Source: Mycobacterium pseudokansasii (GTDB lineage: Bacteria > Actinomycetota > Actinomycetes > Mycobacteriales > Mycobacteriaceae). From it: a stretch of DNA of 64,000 nt. The number at the start of each line of letters is the position of its first letter. Position 1 is the stretch's first letter. A model generated the notes under the pieces. That model saw only the letters and a list, made by a program, of their open reading frames with translations, was not told where the DNA came from and ran no database searches. The position numbers and the translations under genes are program-made. Positions 61,326-64,000 of the stretch are shown piece after piece. The stretch is taken from contig NZ_UPHU01000001.1 of NCBI RefSeq assembly GCF_900566075.1, positions 4,030,325 through 4,094,324 of the forward strand, given 5' to 3'.

Positions 61326-61559
61326 TTAGGTACGGAGGTACATCGGGCCGTACGCGGGGGTCACAACCTTCACGTTGACGCGGTGCCCGCCGCTGTCTTC
61401 CACGTAAGCCTTGCCGTTCTCGTTCTCGATCCATGAGACGATCTCGGCCCGCGTGTTGTTACCCGTCTCGTTGGTGGCGGGGTTGACCCACCAGAGACGG
61501 GTGATGTGCGGATGATCGGTGCCACCCGAGAGGCGGATGGCGGTAATGCGAATAGCCAC
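61326..61559 (-). CDS. DUF3892-type small protein
   Basis: A 77-residue protein: MAIRITAIRLSGGTDHPHIT, WWVN near 24, a middle segment SWIENENGKAYVED, then HRVNVKVVTPAYGPMYLRT. This resembles the DUF3892 family, often found with mobile or accessory DNA. GTG at 61559 after TTAGGAG. It lies inside the segment flanked by the 29-bp repeats. Function unknown. Confidence 0.75.
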   Translation of the reverse strand: MAIRITAIRLSGGTDHPHITRLWWVNPATNETGNNTRAEIVSWIENENGKAYVEDSGGHRVNVKVVTPAYGPMYLRT

Positions 61560-62041
61560 GAGGGCTCCTAACTTTCGGGTTTCATTTCACGGAGCTGAAG
61601 TTTGGGCTCTACATTCGTGTCTGCAAGGACGGTCATGTAGTGGCCCAGGGGTTGGGTGGGCACGGCAATGCTCACTCAACCCTTTTGTACTTGGCCGAAA
61701 AGCCAACGCACGCATAGGAATCCGCGCGGTCACGGTGGACCCGCGGGACCAAGTTGGATGCCCAAGGTGTTGGTGGCCGGCGACCGAGGGACCGCGCCCG
61801 CGCAATTTGCGGCGGGGTATGCGGGAGGCGGCGAGCAGACTATGGCTCAGCCCGAAAGTTCGCTTACTGCATAGAGTCTCGGACAGTGAGCGACTCCATA
61901 TGCGCGGCGTAGGTGTGGCTGCTCGACATGCGACCTCTCCCGTCGTAGTGGTATTGCAACTGGCTGGCTGCCAGAAAGATACCGTCCAGGTTCGGCGGTG
62001 ATGCTCATCTCGCGCCGGGCGTGTCGCGCTCCAAGCATGAT

Positions 62042-62071
62042 GAGGCCCCGCCTCGGGTGAGACGGGGCCTC
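62042..62071. terminator. GC-rich hairpin
   Basis: GAGGCCCCGCCTC and GAGACGGGGCCTC pair with one mismatch around a 4-nt loop. It looks like an intrinsic terminator without T-tract, and its strand is unclear because no gene ends nearby. Confidence 0.5.
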
Positions 62072-62358
62072 TGTCGCTTATCGGTGTGTCCGGTGCCAGC
62101 CAGAACCACTTCGACAACCGCGCTCTCAGCGTGCATCACCCGGTGCCCTAAATCAAACACCAATTACATGCGTGTCATTCGCCCGGCCTGCCGCGCACGC
62201 TCGTCCAAGAGCTCATCGACCGGGCCGATCGACCGCGGCGGCCCGCCCGCGCCCCGCACTGCGACCAACAGGCGTAGCTGGGGTCGATCACTTCAGGGTC
62301 GCGCATTCCCCCAGCGTAGGACGCCGCGCGCTTCGCTGAGCATGTGTATTTGGTGGGT

Positions 62359-62387
62359 ATCGACAGTACCGCTCGAACTTTTCCGCG
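62359..62387. repeat. 29-bp direct repeat, right copy
   Basis: Matches 60994-61022 except for one C/T change. It ends 18 bp from the stop of the Rv2360c-like gene. Confidence 0.85.
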
Positions 62388-62405
62388 CCGCCGTCGAAAT
62401 CGGCG

Positions 62406-62843
62406 TCAGGGAGCCCCGGCGATCAGCGCGTCACGTATCCGGGCACCGGAATCGAGCACCAGCAGGATCAAGGTGCGCAGCGCGTCGTCACCCAGCCCGG
62501 CGCCGGGAAAGTTGTACCGCAGCATGACATCCCCGGTTTTGGACGCTGTCTTGGCCGCACCCTTGGCCGTACCGTTGCCGGGGCCCTTCTCCAGCACGGT
62601 GACTGCGCCGAAATTGACGTCACGCGCCTGCTTGGCCGCCCGATCGCGAATCTTCCTGGTCAGCGGCAGGTCCCAGGCCAGTATCTGGGTGAGCGACACC
62701 AACTCGAGGCCCTCGGCGATGCTCACCACCCGTAACGAAGCGAACGTGCCGTTGTGGCGGACCGTCAACGCGCCGTCGGGTTCCTGCTCGACGGAAAGGA
62801 CGTCGCGCAGAATCGATGCCAGACGCTGCTGCAGTGAGGGCAC
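62406..62843 (-). CDS. conserved protein (Rv2360c type, YbjN/chaperone-like fold)
   Basis: A 145-residue protein. The pattern LQQRLASILRDVLSVEQEPDG, a central beta strand-rich region (GTFASLRVVSIAEGLELVSLTQILAW) and the C-terminal helix pattern resemble YbjN or type III secretion chaperone-like folds. GTG at 62843 overlaps the uppS stop (TAGTG), so it is translated as part of the recO-uppS operon. Close in length to Rv2360c. Function unknown. Confidence 0.75.
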   Translation of the reverse strand: MPSLQQRLASILRDVLSVEQEPDGALTVRHNGTFASLRVVSIAEGLELVSLTQILAWDLPLTRKIRDRAAKQARDVNFGAVTVLEKGPGNGTAKGAAKTASKTGDVMLRYNFPGAGLGDDALRTLILLVLDSGARIRDALIAGAP

Positions 62844-63742
62844 TAGGCGCTCCCGAACCGTCGATTGCGGGAAGCGTACTCCTCGCAGGCCGCCCACAAA
62901 TCGCGGCGGTCATAGTCGGGCCACAACTTGTCCTGGAATATGTACTCGGCGTAAGCGGCCTGCCACAGCATGAAATTGCTGGACCGCTGCTCCCCCGAGG
63001 TCCGCAGGAACAGGTCGACATCGGGGATGTCGGGGCGCTGCAGATGACGGGCGATGGTGGACTCGGTGATCCGCTCCGGGTTCAACCGGCCGGCGGCCAC
63101 CTCGCGCGCGATTTGTCTTGTGGCGTCGGCGATTTCGGTGCGCCCGCCGTAGTTGACGCAGTAATTGATGGTGATGACGTCGTTGTACTTCGTCATCTGC
63201 TCGGCCACCGCCAGTTCGTTGATGACGCTGCGCCACAGCCGCGGCCGCGAACCCACCCACCGGATCCGCACACCCATCTCCTTGAGATTCTCCCGGCGTC
63301 GTCGCACCACATCGCGGTTGAAACCCATCAGGAAGCGGACCTCCTCGGCCGAACGCTTCCAATTTTCGGTGGAGAAGGCATAGAGGCTGAGCCATTTGAT
63401 TCCGAGTTCGATTGCGCCGCAGGCGATGTCGATCACCACCGCTTCGCCCATCTTGTGCCCCTCGGTGCGACGCAGGCCACGCTGGGTGGCCCACCGGCCG
63501 TTGCCGTCCATCACGATGGCGACATGATTGGGCAACCGGTCGGCCGGAATTCGGGGCGCAGCCGCCTTCGAGATGTGCTGCGGCGGCCGGCGCGGGCCGC
63601 CGTCGGGCGACGGCGGCAATGCCGGGAAGACAACCGGCCACGTCGAGGTGTCGGGGAAAGTCGGATAGTCGTCCGGTGCGGGGGGTAGCTGTGGGAAGTC
63701 GGTGGACGTCAGCGTTCGTTCGGCCTTGTTAGCCACACTCAC
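62843..63742 (-). CDS. uppS: decaprenyl diphosphate synthase (cis-prenyltransferase)
   Basis: A 299-residue cis-prenyltransferase (Rv2361c type) that extends isoprenyl diphosphates to decaprenyl diphosphate, the lipid carrier for peptidoglycan and arabinogalactan. The N-terminal 65 residues are a Pro-rich extension. The catalytic core starts at [12 protein letters not shown] (Asp near 77), with [10 protein letters not shown] near 122 and [11 protein letters not shown] near 246. GTG at 63742; it overlaps the recO stop by 14 bp, indicating coupling. Membrane-associated. Confidence 0.95.
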   Translation of the reverse strand: MSVANKAERTLTSTDFPQLPPAPDDYPTFPDTSTWPVVFPALPPSPDGGPRRPPQHISKAAAPRIPADRLPNHVAIVMDGNGRWATQRGLRRTEGHKMGEAVVIDIACGAIELGIKWLSLYAFSTENWKRSAEEVRFLMGFNRDVVRRRRENLKEMGVRIRWVGSRPRLWRSVINELAVAEQMTKYNDVITINYCVNYGGRTEIADATRQIAREVAAGRLNPERITESTIARHLQRPDIPDVDLFLRTSGEQRSSNFMLWQAAYAEYIFQDKLWPDYDRRDLWAACEEYASRNRRFGSA

Positions 63743-64000
63743 CTACCTGTCTGATCAGCGCGGCGCGACGCTCGGCAACGGTGTGATCGATCCGATAGGT
63801 CCGCTCCACCAGCGGCAACGTCTTGAGCTGACGTTCCAAGTGCCATTGCAAGTGCGCGGCCACCAACCCGCTGACATAGCCGCGATGCGATTGCGGGGCC
63901 TGCTCGGCGGCCGCCCAATCGCCGTCGTGTAGGGCGGACATCAACTCCAGCACGCCCAGCGGCGGTGTCGTCGCACCGGCGGGACGGCAGTGCGCGCAGA
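63729..64000 (-). CDS. recO: DNA repair protein RecO (3' end only)
   Basis: The last 90 codons of RecO. A C-x2-C pair (CAHCRPAG) near the edge matches the zinc-finger of RecO, followed by [15 protein letters not shown] and a C-terminal helix ending LIRQVGECG. RecO anneals SSB-coated DNA and loads RecA. The N-terminal OB fold lies outside the window. It overlaps uppS by 14 bp. Confidence 0.9.
   Translation of the reverse strand, partial: CAHCRPAGATTPPLGVLELMSALHDGDWAAAEQAPQSHRGYVSGLVAAHLQWHLERQLKTLPLVERTYRIDHTVAERRAALIRQVGECG

Larger units (their letters stand above)
61560..62405. other. mostly non-coding part of the repeat-flanked insert
   Basis: About 850 bp. It contains a GC-rich hairpin (62042-62071) and the right 29-bp repeat. 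A 176-codon frame on the minus strand (61587-62117) crosses it but its composition (many Arg, Pro, Ser, His; no domain) suggests it is not a gene. Confidence 0.5.

Noticed and set aside
61587..62117. 176-codon frame in the insert
   Set aside because: No domain, no ribosome site of note and atypical composition; more likely non-coding.

Overview
The window is chromosomal DNA from a slow-growing Mycobacterium. It is GC-rich, with PPE, ESX and lipoprotein families, Tat-exported phospholipases, TldD/PmbA, UspABC and a decaprenyl diphosphate synthase. Gene order follows, from memory, the M. tuberculosis block Rv2313c to Rv2362c. It is not M. tuberculosis itself: rocD1/rocD2, stp and moeW/mmpL9 are absent, and a family 2A encapsulin, an FHA-ABC protein, a VIT-type transporter and an acyl-CoA oxidase-like gene are present. 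The M. kansasii or M. marinum side of the genus fits, but the species cannot be fixed from the sequence alone. Locus-tag comparisons below are from memory.

Layout. 1-9 kb: truncated GH29 fucosidase, a lipoprotein, an AhpD-like protein, pmbA-tldD, and the uspABC sugar importer. 9-15 kb: universal stress protein, rocE, and a two-gene ECF-type importer divergent from a MarR regulator with a palindromic site. 15-21 kb: an FHA protein with a degenerate ABC ATPase, a VIT transporter and an acyl-CoA oxidase/dehydrogenase. 20.7-27.6 kb: a nitrate module, with NarK1 and LppP divergent from a nitrate reductase fused to its own NADPH-flavoprotein reductase. 27.7-36.4 kb: malic enzyme, then a sulfur locus. 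This has encapsulin shell plus cysteine desulfurase cargo on the minus strand, and a polycysteine leader ORF, TQXA-domain protein, cysK1, cysE, thioredoxin and DUF4395 on the plus strand. 36.5-42.4 kb: tRNA-Asn, a small membrane protein, dnaG, dgt and a frameshifted TPM-domain gene. 42.6-49.2 kb: esxP-esxO, an Rv2348c-like antigen and three phospholipase C paralogues that share an upstream promoter-like motif. 49.8-58.5 kb: a GAP-family membrane protein, two tandem PPE38/PPE71-type genes each trailed by an esx remnant and a hairpin, and two PPE-MPTR genes with near-identical 5' halves. 58.6-64 kb: glyS, smtB-zur, a small insertion flanked by 29-bp direct repeats, an Rv2360c-like gene, uppS and the 3' part of recO.

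How the parts fit. The sulfur locus is the most striking system. A proteinaceous compartment loaded with cysteine desulfurase sits back to back with the cysteine biosynthesis genes, whose transcript begins with a leaderless ORF ending in six Cys codons, a known type of cysteine sensor. The last plus-strand genes (thioredoxin, DUF4395) add thiol chemistry and carry their own Met-rich leader peptide. The PPE38-type genes next to two PPE-MPTR genes fit the known role of PPE38 in ESX-5 export of such substrates.
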